From Palaemon carinicauda (Eukaryota; Arthropoda; Malacostraca; Decapoda; Palaemonidae), in the NCBI RefSeq assembly GCF_036898095.1, contig NC_090726.1:32293018-32357017 (forward strand): a stretch of DNA of 64,000 bases. Reading direction: 5' to 3'. How positions within the stretch are numbered: position 1 is the stretch's first letter; each line of letters opens with the position of its first letter. Under the pieces are notes generated by a model. It did not search any database. It was not told the origin of the DNA and saw nothing but the letters and a program-made list of their open reading frames with translations. Positions 1-11,206 of the stretch are shown here, piece by piece. The translations under genes were made by a program, and so were the position numbers.

Positions 1-239
1 GCTTCCTCAGCAGGTGTGGCAGATGAAACGGGCTCTAACACCAGAGACTTTGCTTTAAACGAGGCTAAAATTTTGAAGGGGTCTCCTAGAAGGGATTCCT
101 CCCAGTGCTAAAGACAGTCATAACGTATTTAGGGTTTCATCACTAGCAGTGTTATCTGAAAAATTAGTTTTGTTGGGTTGACTGAGAGCAGAATTGATAT
201 CTCCATTTCTAGGGGAAGGAGATACTGCTGTATGTCAGG

Positions 240-538
240 GCTTTTTCAAGGGTTAAATTATTGCAGCCTTTTTTTGCATTAGAGTAGGGCCACAGAGAAG
301 GATCAGAAGCCCGAGTTCCCAGAGGAGAAATAAGAGAACTAATGAATTCCTTCGCCTTGACAGTAGAATCCAAAGGGGAAGAATCTTTTTTGGTTTTCTT
401 CTTTCTCTTCTGGCTGAACCTCCACCACTCGGAGGCCGACTGCTCCCTACACTCCTCACAAGGGGAAGACTGCTTTCAGTCACCCCCACCCCCAAGCAAG
501 CAGGACAAAGAATAGGTATCCACATTAGGCTTGCTCAT
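240..538 (-). pseudogene. DIRS-type gag N-terminal remnant
   Basis: Read on the minus strand from an ATG at 538, this gives a short gag-like reading frame with one in-frame stop. It contains the cluster PCEECREQSASEWWRF followed by a lysine/arginine-rich run. The same order (C-x2-C, then W, then basic run) appears in the gag remnant at 7598-7897 and, more loosely, near the N termini of the gag proteins at 29578-31836 and 58423-60948. In DIRS-type elements the first ORF is a structural gag-like protein. The stop codon and lack of a following polymerase show it is dead. The sequence from 1 to 239 seems to continue the remnant but carries no readable frame. Confidence 0.55.
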
Positions 539-699
539 ACGTCTAATGTCCCGCGATGTCGTCCAGGAATTCCAAGGCCAAGACCACATGCCTATTTATG
601 GTTTCTACATAAACAGGCACACACTGTAAAGATAAAGAAATAAGCAATTGATAAGCCAAGTTTGCTTAAAAAGAGTATGTCTGTTATACTCAACAGCTG

Positions 700-860
700 A
701 ATTCAAAGTTGCTTTCCAGTGAGCTGGTAGGGGGTGAGCATTTTCCCCACTACCTGGTAATAACTACCGACACCTCGTCATATATTCTAACGGCCGAGTT
801 TCCAGCTTCGCTGAAATCATACTCCTTTTAAAGGATGGTTTGTATATGAGTCTACAGAAA
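700..860 (-). repeat. Terminal-repeat remnant of a DIRS-like family
   Basis: On the minus strand this holds the series AAAAGGAGTATGATTTCAGC, then GAAGCTGGAAAC, then GACGAGGTG and GTAGTTA. The same order occurs on the plus strand at 33215-33375 and in a more diverged form at 57365-57500. It lies just upstream of the gag remnant at 240-538, where a 5' terminal repeat would be expected. The assignment rests on shared sequence within this window only. Confidence 0.5.
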
Positions 861-3493
861 ATGTAAATAATTGTCATAAATTTCATTCAGCTATGCAAGG
901 GTAAAATTCAGAAATAGCATCGATCAATCAGAATGAGTGGTTTAAAATGTAGGAGACCAATTAAAAAAAACTCAGCCAGCTATAAAATCTAGCAGAACTA
1001 GGATATCAAAGCTAGAGATTCCTCTGTTGTTACCTGCTTTTAACAATGACCGAAATTGCACAGTGAAGTAAAAATTAAAAGATGTTGGTATGTAAGGATG
1101 GTAGAAATAAAATGGGAGCCAAGGTAAAAGTTAAATAAGTATGGGAAGCCTATAGTGTATCACGCAAGGAGTAATAATTCCAATGAACTAATGACTGTGC
1201 TATGTGCTATATACTTTAATTCCATCTCTTGGTAAAGTTAAGGGAGGAAGAACTGACAGTATCTGTCTTATCATGAATATTTACTGCCACTACCAAAATT
1301 ATATTTAATGAGAAGTCTTGGCATGCATCGCCCAATCCAGTGCTTGCATTAAACAAACCAGCCACCTCTGAACTCCATCCAACAGTTTAATGGGTGTGAA
1401 AACAAGACAATATACTGTAAATATCATAGTACCAATAAAATATATTTGGAGCAAATCTAAAACAGATCAATATGGTAAATCTCAAAACTAAAAAGAATAA
1501 AAAGCAAAACAGAAGACAACCAAACTGTATCAGGTCATGGCTTGTCTAATAAGAATTTATATTCATTCTAGTTCTGCAAAAAATTTACAAATGAATTGAA
1601 TCAAACTCATGCAAAAAAAAAAAAAAACAATATTCAAATTGTTTTAGCAGCACTGAAGGGTAAAACAAATTTTATTTTAAAAACTCAAAATCAAGATTGT
1701 TTTTAATTTCTAACTACCGACAAAACTGCCCACAATCAACATATTTTTAGAAAATATTGGCAAGTCAATTGAAATGACATATACTACTTTTACAGAAAAA
1801 GCTTAAAGCCTAAACTTATAGCTTGCTATCATTAACAGTTTTTCCTTCTTCCTTAACTGCATCCTTCAAAAAATAGTACTATAAAGTACTCCTAAGAATA
1901 TGGTACATAAAATATTATTTATGATAAAAAATTGTGTTAAAAGCATCGCAAAATTGCAAATTGTTTTCTAGAACACAAACCCAGTATTAGTTTGATATCT
2001 TCATATTTTGCAGAGCAAGAATGGCAATTTAAAAGAAAGAGGCAGGGAGTGGTAGACCAGTAGGGTATAGAAATAACCTCTCTGCTTGGACACTGGCCAG
2101 TCAATTCTTCAACAGCAATTGAGACTAGAAATCAGGGTTGATTGGAGGTGGAATATGTCACAGACATAAATGCAAACCTTCCATCATTAATATGGGGTCT
2201 CGTTCCTTAGGTGGAATGTATTGATATTTATTCAACATACTGGGGTGTTCATCTCTTTCCCAAAACATTAGTTTCCTGGTTACGTATGTAAGCAAGAGAA
2301 GTGCAAACCTTATGAACTGTTGTACAACTGACTTATGTGATGTGATGGGTTAGACAACCACTAGCACCTGTGCTTTGTGTGTGCCAGGGTAAATTCTAAA
2401 AGATTTCCACTGAAAGTTTATTTTTATGAGGAAATATCTGCTTGAAGGACTTAAATTTCACGCATTCCCCGACATATGCTCTGCTGCCTAGCTTCCCTCA
2501 TTGTTAAGAGGAGATGATAAGGGAGTAGCATTTCTTTGTCAAGTAAATGACCAAGTGTAGTATATCCCGTTAAGTAATTTATCTGCATCTGGTCTGTCCA
2601 GAAAGTATACATACCCTGGCTGCAAGTAAGGAGACAGTAGTAGAGAAAGACCAAGCATGTCTGTCATTCAACCTTTTAACGTTGTACTGTAAATCTTCAA
2701 CAGGATGTCATTCTGTCCTAAAGGCACTCAGGCAGTTACACAACAAATTAGGGAGCTACCACAAGTCCTAAGTAGAACATATCCAGGGAAGTCCCGAGGA
2801 AGAGAGAGAGGTAAAAGTCAACTAAGCAAAGGAATGACGCTCCCAACTTTGTTAGTTCAGCCTGGGGATAATGAATCTATGAATCTACTTGTTTGAGGAC
2901 TTGCATTCCCATTTAATTATTATAAGTCAAAAATAAATTTTGTTCTTGTACACACATTCCGTAAAACTGCCGACACTAAGTAAATGTCAACACTTGTCCC
3001 TACAATGTCTAAAATTCAGTGTAAATAGTGACACAAACTTCCAAAAGCATCTGGCAGAGGAGATTAAAAACATCTGTGACTAGGAACTAATGGATTCTGG
3101 GTTTTTAGCCACAAACTTGGGAACAAATGAGAATGATAAGAGGTCCTGACCCTTCCGAGTGACATACAAGACTTGATATGTCATGAAACTCGCCCATTCT
3201 CTGCTGATGCCCTTCTATTCCGGAAAAGGAAAAGGAAGTTGAGGATGGCAAAGAAGATGCAGAGTTGAAGAGGACAACAAGGATGAGGTCAAGGTAGAAG
3301 CTCTGCTTTTTCTTCACCAACCTCAAACTCGTGTCTCTCTCTCTCAACTCATTTATAGGAACTGTTGGATTTGATGCGGGCATAAATAAGAAACCACACA
3401 GAATAGTTAACATGCAAGTGGTAAGATATATTGAGCTGGAGAGGACTTCATGTCCTCGACAAAGTCGCAGAAGGCAAAATCACTGAGGTTACA
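861..3493. other. No gene seen (intron or downstream flank of clathrin light chain)
   Basis: AT-rich sequence with short A tracts, for example at 1614-1627. The block 2749-2790 (agctaccacaagtcctaagt and following) resembles 33981-34010 in DIRS element 4, so old element sequence may be present. No ORF here has coding character. The missing last exon of the clathrin light chain gene was looked for on the minus strand and not found. Confidence 0.5.
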
Positions 3494-3560
3494 CATGGTG
3501 GGCGATAAGGTCTTTGGCACGTCCGCAGCGGAAGTACTAAAGACCTTATTGCCCACCATG
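3494..3560. repeat. Near-perfect inverted repeat (hairpin)
   Basis: The left arm at 3494-3515 and right arm at 3539-3560 are complementary over 21 of 22 positions, with a 23-nt loop. The arms begin and end with catggtgggc / gcccaccatg. It lies in sequence downstream of the last recognised clathrin light chain exon. It could be a small foldback element, a miRNA-like hairpin or a recent inverted duplication. Confidence 0.75.
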
Positions 3561-3937
3561 ACTCTCTTAGGAAAGTATCCGGCACAAAAAAGTGGAGGCT
3601 GAAGTAAAAATGGGGACAAGGATTACCAACCCTCCATTGACTATCCCAGCTAGTAAGAGCTGCACCTGGTCAACTACAGGCTGATTTTGGAGGTGGACAT
3701 GTAATAATTGAGTGGCCAGTGCTAGGATCCAGAGTTCTTTCCATACCTCCATTATCCTATCACTCCCAGGCATTCTAATTACAAGCTTTACACAGTAATT
3801 TCAGTGAAGACATCCATAAAAAAGATGAGTCTGTATCCTTATCGGAACAAGTAAAGTTTCTCAACATTAACATGAACATACTGTATGTAGTACTGCATCA
3901 AGTCAAGATACAACTGTTTACAATTTTTATAACATAC

Positions 3938-4049
3938 CTATTAGCTTGCCGTGTTTTTGCTACCTGTTCCTCGTGCTGTTTGTACCATTCTTCTAATTCC
4001 TTCTTTGCCTTTTCTCGTAATTCATTCTTATTTTCTTCTTCTTCTATGT
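3938..4049 (-). CDS. Clc: Clathrin light chain, exon encoding the distal coiled coil
   Basis: The minus-strand exon encodes DIEEEENKNELREKAKKELE followed by EWYKQHEEQVAKTRQANR. This is the highly charged helix of clathrin light chains that binds the clathrin heavy chain. The acceptor is TTGAACTTTCAG before AC ATA GAA, and the donor is AATAG followed by GTATGT. The exon is entered in phase 1, matching the preceding exon at 5218-5307, and left in phase 2 (112 nt). The next exon should encode the conserved C terminus of the family, but none was recognised between 1 and 3937. Clathrin light chain decorates coated pits and vesicles in the cytoplasm. Confidence 0.9.
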
Positions 4050-4280
4050 CTGAAAGTTCAAAATGATTGTATAAAGAGAGAAATTTTTTCCAACATACCT
4101 GGACATAAATAAACAGCATTACTGTACAAAAGCTAGTTTAATATGCTTTCATATGTAATAACCAAAAAAAAACTTCTTTTGATTTTCTCAAGATAACAGT
4201 TGTAATTAAGTAAATAACATTTCTACGTAGGCAAACTCATTCTGAGATAAAGAGCAATCACGACAGGTTTCATTCTTAAC

Positions 4281-4430
4281 CCATAAATAATCAATGACTC
4301 CCTACTTGCCCCACTTCTAACATCTGTGCAGTTCGAGCTTCATCATAAATCTTCACTTCTAACTGGTTCAAATCTTCAAAGATAATTTTTGAAAAATCTT
4401 TCGAGTATCATTGCAAATCAAGGTATGATA
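4281..4430 (-). other. Short unassigned minus-strand reading frame
   Basis: A minus-strand frame reads KDFSKIIFEDLNQLEVKIYD and continues EARTAQMLEVGQVGSH before a stop. It lies between two clathrin light chain exons but does not resemble any light-chain segment, and its phase with flanking splice sites is not convincing. It may be a transposon scrap or a chance frame. No function can be assigned. Confidence 0.2.
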
Positions 4431-5217
4431 CACTGTGGTCTGATTAAACTTCTTTATAGAAATACTAATCTTGATCTTAAGGATACCATAATCTATTTAA
4501 TAAAAACTTATTCTCATTCAATAACTAGAGCACTAGGAACTATGAGTATTGGTGGATTCACCAATAAGATAAGGATGCGACATATGAGGTAAATGGTTGC
4601 AACAGGGAAATGAAGTTTTCTGGCTTATACAGTGCTATGCTCTTTGATTACAAGTTACTTTCGATGCATTCTGGTAAAAATAAAATATTTGTGATTGCAG
4701 TGCTTTCAAACAGTGCAAACATATTGATAATTTTCTAATAAAAGCTAAAATCCATGTATTGAAAATGAGAACAAATGGCTTCTGAAACATATTTCATCTA
4801 CATTCTATAGCTTCATAGCCTTCATGCTTATATTGCTACTAGCTCAGCTTTTCAATTACTATTACATTTTAAATAAGTTCTCTCTACACTGTTTTATGCT
4901 CTCTAATCTGAATTTCAATTAGGTCCCAATTTTCTTTCACGGCTTATGTCATTACATAACACTGCTACTATCCTTTATCCTGATTCTTCCACATCTTTAA
5001 AAAATTTTACTGTTGCCTAAACCTTCGACACCTCAGTGAAGCTATAAATTCCTGATAGTAAACACAAGATTTTACCGGAAATTATTAAAAAAGGCTTGTG
5101 CAAATACTTCCCTGAGTGCCTTGGTACATACAGATGGTGAACTCGTAATTGCAATTGGCAATTATAAATGCTGTATACTGTATGCCATATCAACTCGTAA
5201 TAATTAAATAGCCTAAC

Positions 5218-5307
5218 CTTTCTGTTCTAGCCGTATGCGTTGCTCCTCCCGCCAAATCTTAATCTTTTCAGGCTCCTCCCTTTGGATGGTTGGGACAGGG
5301 GAACGAG
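5218..5307 (-). CDS. Clc: Clathrin light chain, exon with the REEPEKIKIWREEQ signature
   Basis: The minus-strand exon encodes ARSPVPTIQREEPEKIKIWR and then EEQRIRLEQK. The REEPEKIxxWREEQ...RLE stretch is the most recognisable signature of animal clathrin light chains, at the start of the heavy-chain-binding helix. The acceptor is TCGTTCTTTTCAG and the donor AGAAAG followed by GTTAGG. It has 90 nt (30 codons), is entered and left in phase 1, and joins directly to the exon at 3938-4049 to continue the helix. This exon, more than any other, fixes the identity of the gene. Confidence 0.95.
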
Positions 5308-6001
5308 CTGAAAAGAACGAGAATCTTTTTTTTTTAAATAATTTGTAAAAAACAATACAAAAATGAAGAAAAACAAAAGATATGAATACAGCGAATAAAA
5401 TAAATCTAATATCTTTCCTTTTACTCTAAAAATTCATACCTATTGTTTGTGTATAAACCTATAAAAAATGGAACATACATTACCAGACTATAAAGCTAAA
5501 TGTTAATCATAAATGTAGTATTAACCCTTCTCCTTTGGCATTCATTCATAAATCTAATGCTGTCCCTATGTAGCACAGACAAAAGCTCTTGATATATATT
5601 AAATATCAATATCATTTTCATGTAGTAAAGAAAAAACTAAGAAGTATTTTACCAAGAAAAAGTTAGTTATATCAACAAAAGGCATTCATTTGTATTCTCT
5701 AGCACACTTCTTTGCAATTATCGGGCTTTTTGTTGATATTTTTCTTGACTTCTTTGGGATCATACTTTGTTAGTTTTGGGAAGGATAAACAGCTTCAGGG
5801 CTTAAATTATATACAGATTATGTAGACTTGTTATTCTGACTGTATTATTATGGCAGCAATAACACTCAGAATGACAAGTCTATAAGACTACAATACTATA
5901 TCCCGTCACATCAAAACTGTGTAAAAGTTTACCTTATACAAATATGATGATTTTTTTTATATGAATTAAGCTTATTGGAAACTACACTAAAGTTATTTCA
6001 C

Positions 6002-6700
6002 ATCTACATCCAGCTTATCTTGGTGTCACTCTTGAGAGAACACAGACTTTCAAGGCACATGTCAACAAGCTCAAGAAAAATGTGGCCACCAGAAATAACC
6101 TCCTCAGCAAAATAGCATCCACTAAGTGGATAGCTGATACAAAACCTTTAAACACTAAGTTACTCAAATGAAGAATATTGTGCTCCCATTTGGGAATGAT
6201 CAGTCTACACCAAAAGAGTGGATATTTAGCTAGATAAAGCTTGCGACTAATCATTGGTACACTGAGAGCAACACCCCTACCAGCAGCTTTGTACAGACTA
6301 GTCAGCACCGCACCAACTGACATCCGTTGAGACTTCATCGCTAGGAAGGAAAAGTCCAAATAATGAAATTATCCCAGGCACCAACTCTACAATCGCTGTA
6401 AACCTAGAAGTATGAAATCACGGAAGAGCTTCATGAACGTGAAAAAACTAGAAACCTCAAAATACAGACTGCATACTGTACATGGAGTATCAGTCAGACC
6501 ACTAACAATGCCCTGCCTAACCCTAGTGAAGATCTGTCCTGTGGATTCTCCCTCACCAACAAGAAATGGGTCACCTCGAATAAAGGAAGAATATAGGATA
6601 ACCTCCAAAGATTGGCTTACACATATGGGGCTGAATGAAATCAAGGAATCACATCTTGCATAGTTACCCATTAGGGCCCACCTGCTCGGACATGGATCTA
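6002..6700 (+). pseudogene. Non-LTR retrotransposon (LINE) 3' end remnant
   Basis: A plus-strand frame with scattered stops reads HLHPAYLGVTLERTQTFKAH, then VNKLKKNVATRNNLLSKIAS, then TKWIADTKPLNTKL. This is the post-palm region of LINE reverse transcriptases of the Jockey-like type, where YLGVTLD....H...L..K...R..LL..L....WG is typical. Further on, TNKKWVTSNKGRI and NQGITSC resemble the C-terminal tail of such ORF2 proteins. Several stops and frame changes show a dead, 5'-truncated copy. It sits in a clathrin light chain intron, opposite to the gene. Confidence 0.7.
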
Positions 6701-6835
6701 AGAACAGCAAACGATACAGAACTCTAATAGGTAGAACAATGGTGTGATAAGATGTGAATGAATGATTTCACCTGTATCCAATACCATAATACGCTGATCG
6801 ACAATCACGTTCCTCTTCCAGGGGATAAACCTCAC

Positions 6836-7597
6836 CTAGAAGGTGGTTTCTAAAATTCTGGAGGAACTCATCAATTTCATAACGCATAGGAATGGCGGCG
6901 AGTGGGGTGAAATCACACACAGGAACAGCGGCATGTAGAGACTTGTTATGCTGAACTGTGAATAGACAAAACTCGGGGAATTAATGAAGGTTTTGTCACA
7001 CAACTTCTTAGCACTAGTAGTAGGCTTAGAATGAGAAGAAGACAATGGTAAAGAACAGCTTGGTATTGTCAAGTTTTGGGGTGTGGAGCCATCCAAAGCG
7101 GTCCAACCACCCTCATAATAAAGAGATGGAGAGTCCTGGAACGAGTCCTGGGAACTCTTTAGAGGAGATCAATGACGAGGACCCATGTGTGTACAATACA
7201 AGGCAAGCCTGGCTCATGGGAACAAGCTGGAGATTGGTAATGAGGGTCTTCAACCAAGCTGCCTTTGTACTAAGGGAAATGGCAGGCTAAACTCTAGGGT
7301 TCCGTGAAAAGGAACAAAGGGAGACTTTCAATGCTTGGATTAGAGATACTTTCAAGAGCGGAAAGATCTTCTCTAGATAATCCGGCATATAAGGTTCACC
7401 ACTCAAAATATTCGTAGAGGTGAGGGAGATCTATTCATAATAGGATTATCAAGGACTGAAGGTACAGTACTAAGATTGGCTCTGGCTCAAGGAGTGCAGC
7501 GGCTGTAGCCAAAGCATCCGCTTTAAGTATCGACTCAAGATCATACTGTGCATTATCAACACTGGGTGATAAAACAGTAACAAAATTATGGCTGTTG
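6836..7597 (-). pseudogene. Decayed downstream part of the gag remnant
   Basis: The minus strand downstream of the gag start at 7897 contains broken frames of 80-130 codons with no recognisable domain. They probably continue the same decayed element, since they follow it on the same strand. A G run at 7619-7628 disrupts reading near the junction. No polymerase motif was found. Confidence 0.3.
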
Positions 7598-7897
7598 TCA
7601 TCCATGACTGAAGCCTGGGGGGGGGGGGTTCCCCAACATGAAAGACCAGGTTGGGGGATAACTTTTACCACTGCTGGAAGAAGACAAAGTAGAGCGATCT
7701 CGCTTAGTTCGTTTCTTGTGACGAGAATGATATCTCTCCCACTTGGAGGACAGCCACTCCCTACAGCACTCACATGGCGATGCCCCTGAACATCTCTTGC
7801 CATAGCAAGAGGGGTAACCAGGATGCAGATCAACATCTACCATACTTGTGAAGGTGCTGCAGGGGCATGAATGCATAATATTAGGCTTACTAGTCAT
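7598..7897 (-). pseudogene. DIRS-type gag N-terminal remnant, second copy
   Basis: The minus-strand frame starts at 7897 with MTSKPNIMHSC and contains CSGASPCECCREWLSSKWER followed by the basic run KKRTKRDRS and a serine stretch. It matches the remnant at 240-538 in start (MSKPN / MTSKPN), cysteine pair, tryptophan position and basic tail. It therefore represents a second copy of the same family. Domain order agrees with the gag proteins of elements 2 and 3. It lies in a clathrin light chain intron in sense orientation and has no intact downstream ORF. Confidence 0.55.
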
Positions 7898-8099
7898 AAC
7901 TCACAGATGATGATAGTAGTGCATGTGGCAGAGAATAATAAAGAAACACACAAGGCACAAGCACTATAAGGGTATGTGTGGTGAATGCAGATGTTTAGAT
8001 CGTAGAGAGAAGACGGGATACTTCCTCTTAACATAACGACCAGAAGGATAGTGAAGTGTGTCATGCGATGGCGCCCCACGCCACCATGCACTGAGGTTC

Positions 8100-9671
8100 C
8101 TAGAAACTATATTATGATGGAATCAAACTCTTTTCTTTTGATTGTCTGGTCGTAGAAAACGAGACTAGGAGTAACCCAATTAAATAACTCAGAAATTTGT
8201 ATCGGCATAGAAATAAACTTACATAGTACAGTACACACAAAACCTAAGATTAGTAACAAACTGAATGGACGCTGCCTCCTAAATGTGAACTAATTAGCCC
8301 ATATTCTGTAACCAGTAACTCCCTACTAACATTTTTTGAAAGCAAAACCAAAAAACCCAATGCACAAGAAAAAGAAAACACTAGTGCTGGCTGAAGCAAA
8401 TGCTTACTCCTTTCAGAAAAATAAAAACTGAGTAAAAGTAATGGACCGGCAATATAGCGCCATTACTAATTACTATCTATCCAAGTAGAAACATTTCTGA
8501 TAAGCAAACAAACTTCTACTTAGGGAACTAAAACATCACCCAGCAAACATACTTATAGTATACAATAATTGGGAAACTAAAAATTTAACTTTTCTCAATT
8601 ACATTTGGACCTAGAAAGGCACTATGAGAGTGTAGCTTATTTCTTGAAAACACCTTGCCTTTCCCAGAATCAAACTAGATTCTAGACCTTAGGCATATTT
8701 AAAGTCTTGTGTGACAACTATGTACGAACTTGTGGTTGAGATTACAGTCAATACGGTCAACCTTTTAGCTCAACATTGGCCTTTGACCTAGGACTTTCAA
8801 AACTTAGTCATTTCCAAGTCTCAACATAAAAATTAATCCCTAAAAATTGTAGCCAGCAAGTTTTACACAAATAAGCAAATGGACAAACAGAGGTGAAAAC
8901 ATAACCTCCTCCCAACTTTGTTGGCAGAGGTAATAAATGTAGAATAGGGGAAGATTAAATAGCCTGAAGGAACTATGCAATTCTGTGAAATCAACTAGAA
9001 AAAGTCAATGTATCCAATGAGTGGTGTAAACCGTGTCATTGGTACATGAGTGAACCAATCGACCCCTTCAGTCTGTCCAACAGTCTGAGCTGTGGTAAAA
9101 GCACACAAAAATTATTCATCAAGACATCTTAAGTAACTTAATAATAAGGCTAGATTTTTTATGATGTGTTAAAGAGTCATAAATGATACAATGATTTACC
9201 TGCCAGAGCACGCTATCCTTATACTCATGCAGAGGGCTGATGTTTAACCATACTTTCTTTTATAAAGGCGGACTAGTGTCTGCGATATTGCTGACCATGG
9301 CACAGGACTAATCATAACTAATGGGTCTGTGGTAAAACATAAAATTGATATGCAAACACAAAATAAAATATATACCATTAAAAGTAACGGAACAGTAATT
9401 CAATATCCCGACAATCATAATTTAAATTATATACTGTATTATAATAAAGGCTAATCTAATAAGTTATTTCTGATTAACATCACCATAAGGAAACAGAATA
9501 TCTCCAACAAAACTTTGAAGGCCCTGACAAAAAACCTTAGCAAGATAATTAAAAATTTTACATAAGAAAAATCCAAAACGAGTAGAAAAAATCAAGAGCT
9601 TTCGTCATGTGTGCATCAAGAAAAACACATTTTATTGTTGAGTTTCACGGAAAAAAACTATATTTATTTAC
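8100..9671. other. Intron of clathrin light chain, with one cryptic acceptor
   Basis: AT-rich intronic sequence. A strong-looking minus-strand acceptor (TTTTACCACAG) ends at 9090 and opens a frame AQTVGQTEGVDWFTHVP that runs about 31 codons to a stop. No donor in the phase required by the next exon is visible. It is either a pseudo-exon or an alternative terminal exon. Nothing else is seen. Confidence 0.35.
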
Positions 9672-9710
9672 CTGGTTCAGGATATGAGGAAGATTCTGGA
9701 AGGTCAGATT
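9672..9710 (-). CDS. Clc: Clathrin light chain, 39-nt micro-exon
   Basis: This minus-strand micro-exon encodes ESDLPESSSYPEP. The acceptor is TTGCAATTTGCAG and the donor CCAG followed by GTAAAT. It is 39 nt (13 codons), entered and left in phase 1, so it can be included or skipped without shifting the frame. The acidic/serine-rich content fits the variable linker before the REEPEK helix. It was identified from splice sites and phase, not from sequence similarity, so it is less certain than the helix exons. Confidence 0.65.
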
Positions 9711-10888
9711 CTGCAAATTGCAAGATGTGTCAAATCATTAGGAATACTAAGGCTCTTCAACCTTAAAAATGCTTTCCCAAAGGCTTAGCCCAACATTAGC
9801 TTTAATTGACCGAGCCAAAATGGCTGAACCCAGGTATAAGACACTCCAGCAGTCGCATGAAATTAATTCAGTTAATATTGGAAAAGCCTAAAGGAGGCAT
9901 TTGGCAAGTACTGTATTAAAATGACAGCAGCTAACAAAAAGAATAAAATGAAAAAGAAAGCACCCATTACCAGATTAAGTTACTGAAATGCATAAGCCAT
10001 AAAGCCCACCTAATCATATGACACTAAACATCCCATTATGCCAAGCTACCACATTACATAAACAATACATACACCACAAAGCAAATAAACCAAAAAAATT
10101 TGTTAACTACTGACTAAATAACCTCACAAATCTTGAAACTAATATTGATCTTCCATGGAACTGTGGAATCAGTCAGGGATACTCTCATAAGTTGAAAAAT
10201 AAAAGGCAAATGACCCTAGTTGGAATTGTAAAATACTTGATATGATATCCAGATCCAAATTACTTTATATATTACAATTTTTTTCATGCTTCATTCAAGA
10301 ACCATTGTTAACCATTTCCCTCAAAAATGCAAAATATTAAGACGTGCATATTTTCAGCATATGTCTGCTCTAAAGCCATCTCTTATTAAGTTCAGTATGT
10401 TATTCTCACTCCCACAGTCATGAATTACTTCATTTTAGAAAAATAATCTCAAACTAAAGGTTATATATATCAATTTTTGAAACTGCATAATCAGAAAATT
10501 TATTTTTTGAAACTGCAAAATCAGAGAATTCTTAAAAATATATATACTTAAAAGGCAAATGACATGTCTAAGTTTTTAATTTAAAAATATGTAAGCATAA
10601 GAAACAAGTTCTAATAAAATTAATTCTTTGAAGCACTAGATTTAGTTATTCTCAAAGTGCATTCACAAATATGAAGACGCAATGGAATAGAATCCACACA
10701 ACTACCATTTTCAAATTTTTAAATGTCAAAAGGTATTATTCCAAATAATTTTTTACTTAAGCATTCTGAAAGCATTATCTGGGAGGCAAAAAAAATTAAA
10801 GTATGTCATGCCCCAAAGCAGGGAGAAAGTAAAAGAGCACCGAGAGCAACTACGATCTCCTCCACATCCCTTTTTAAGACCAACTCAC
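9711..10888. other. Intron of clathrin light chain
   Basis: AT-rich sequence between two phase-1 exons. No ORF, known repeat or RNA gene was recognised. Confidence 0.5.
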
Positions 10889-11206
10889 CACCCACACCAG
10901 AGAAAACCCCAGCAGAAGCACTGGCATCACCAGCTGGTAAGGTTGGTTCCCCAAAGTCATTGCTAAAGGCTGAATAATCCCTCTCGGGTGCTGTTGCTGC
11001 TGCGTCAGCGGCTGCTCCCGTTAGGTCGGAGGTGGGCAGAAACCCCTCTCCTTCACCAATTGGATCTGTTTGGGAGGACAGGGGCTCCATAAACCCAAGG
11101 CCTCCATCCACCGGAGGTTGAGAAAAAGTCTCTTGCGGTGCTTCAGAAGACTGGCCAGCAGCCCAGGGATCATCTCCCGAGGGCTGAGATGGAGCCGTGG
11201 CTTGGT
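10889..11206 (-). CDS. Clc: Clathrin light chain, long acidic linker exon (probably alternative)
   Basis: The minus-strand exon encodes 106 codons rich in A, G, S, P, D and E, including DQATAPSQPSGDDPW near the start and RDYSAFSNDFGEP near the end. The acceptor is GTGCCTCTGCTCCAG and the donor GGGTG followed by GTGAGT. It is 318 nt, phase 1 to phase 1, matching exons on both sides. Clathrin light chains have a poorly conserved N-terminal half of this composition. Adding all 106 residues would make the protein unusually long for the family (commonly about 210-250 residues), so I infer it is spliced alternatively. Frame openness, GC content and splice sites support coding. Confidence 0.7.

Noticed and set aside
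3105..3413. 102-codon minus-strand frame considered as the missing clathrin light chain C terminus
   Set aside because: It lacks the conserved tryptophan/cysteine-aspartate region expected at the C terminus of the family.
3407..3619. Frame over the hairpin reading VGNKVFSTSAADVPKTLSPT
   Set aside because: The reading is produced by the inverted repeat; no protein similarity recognised.
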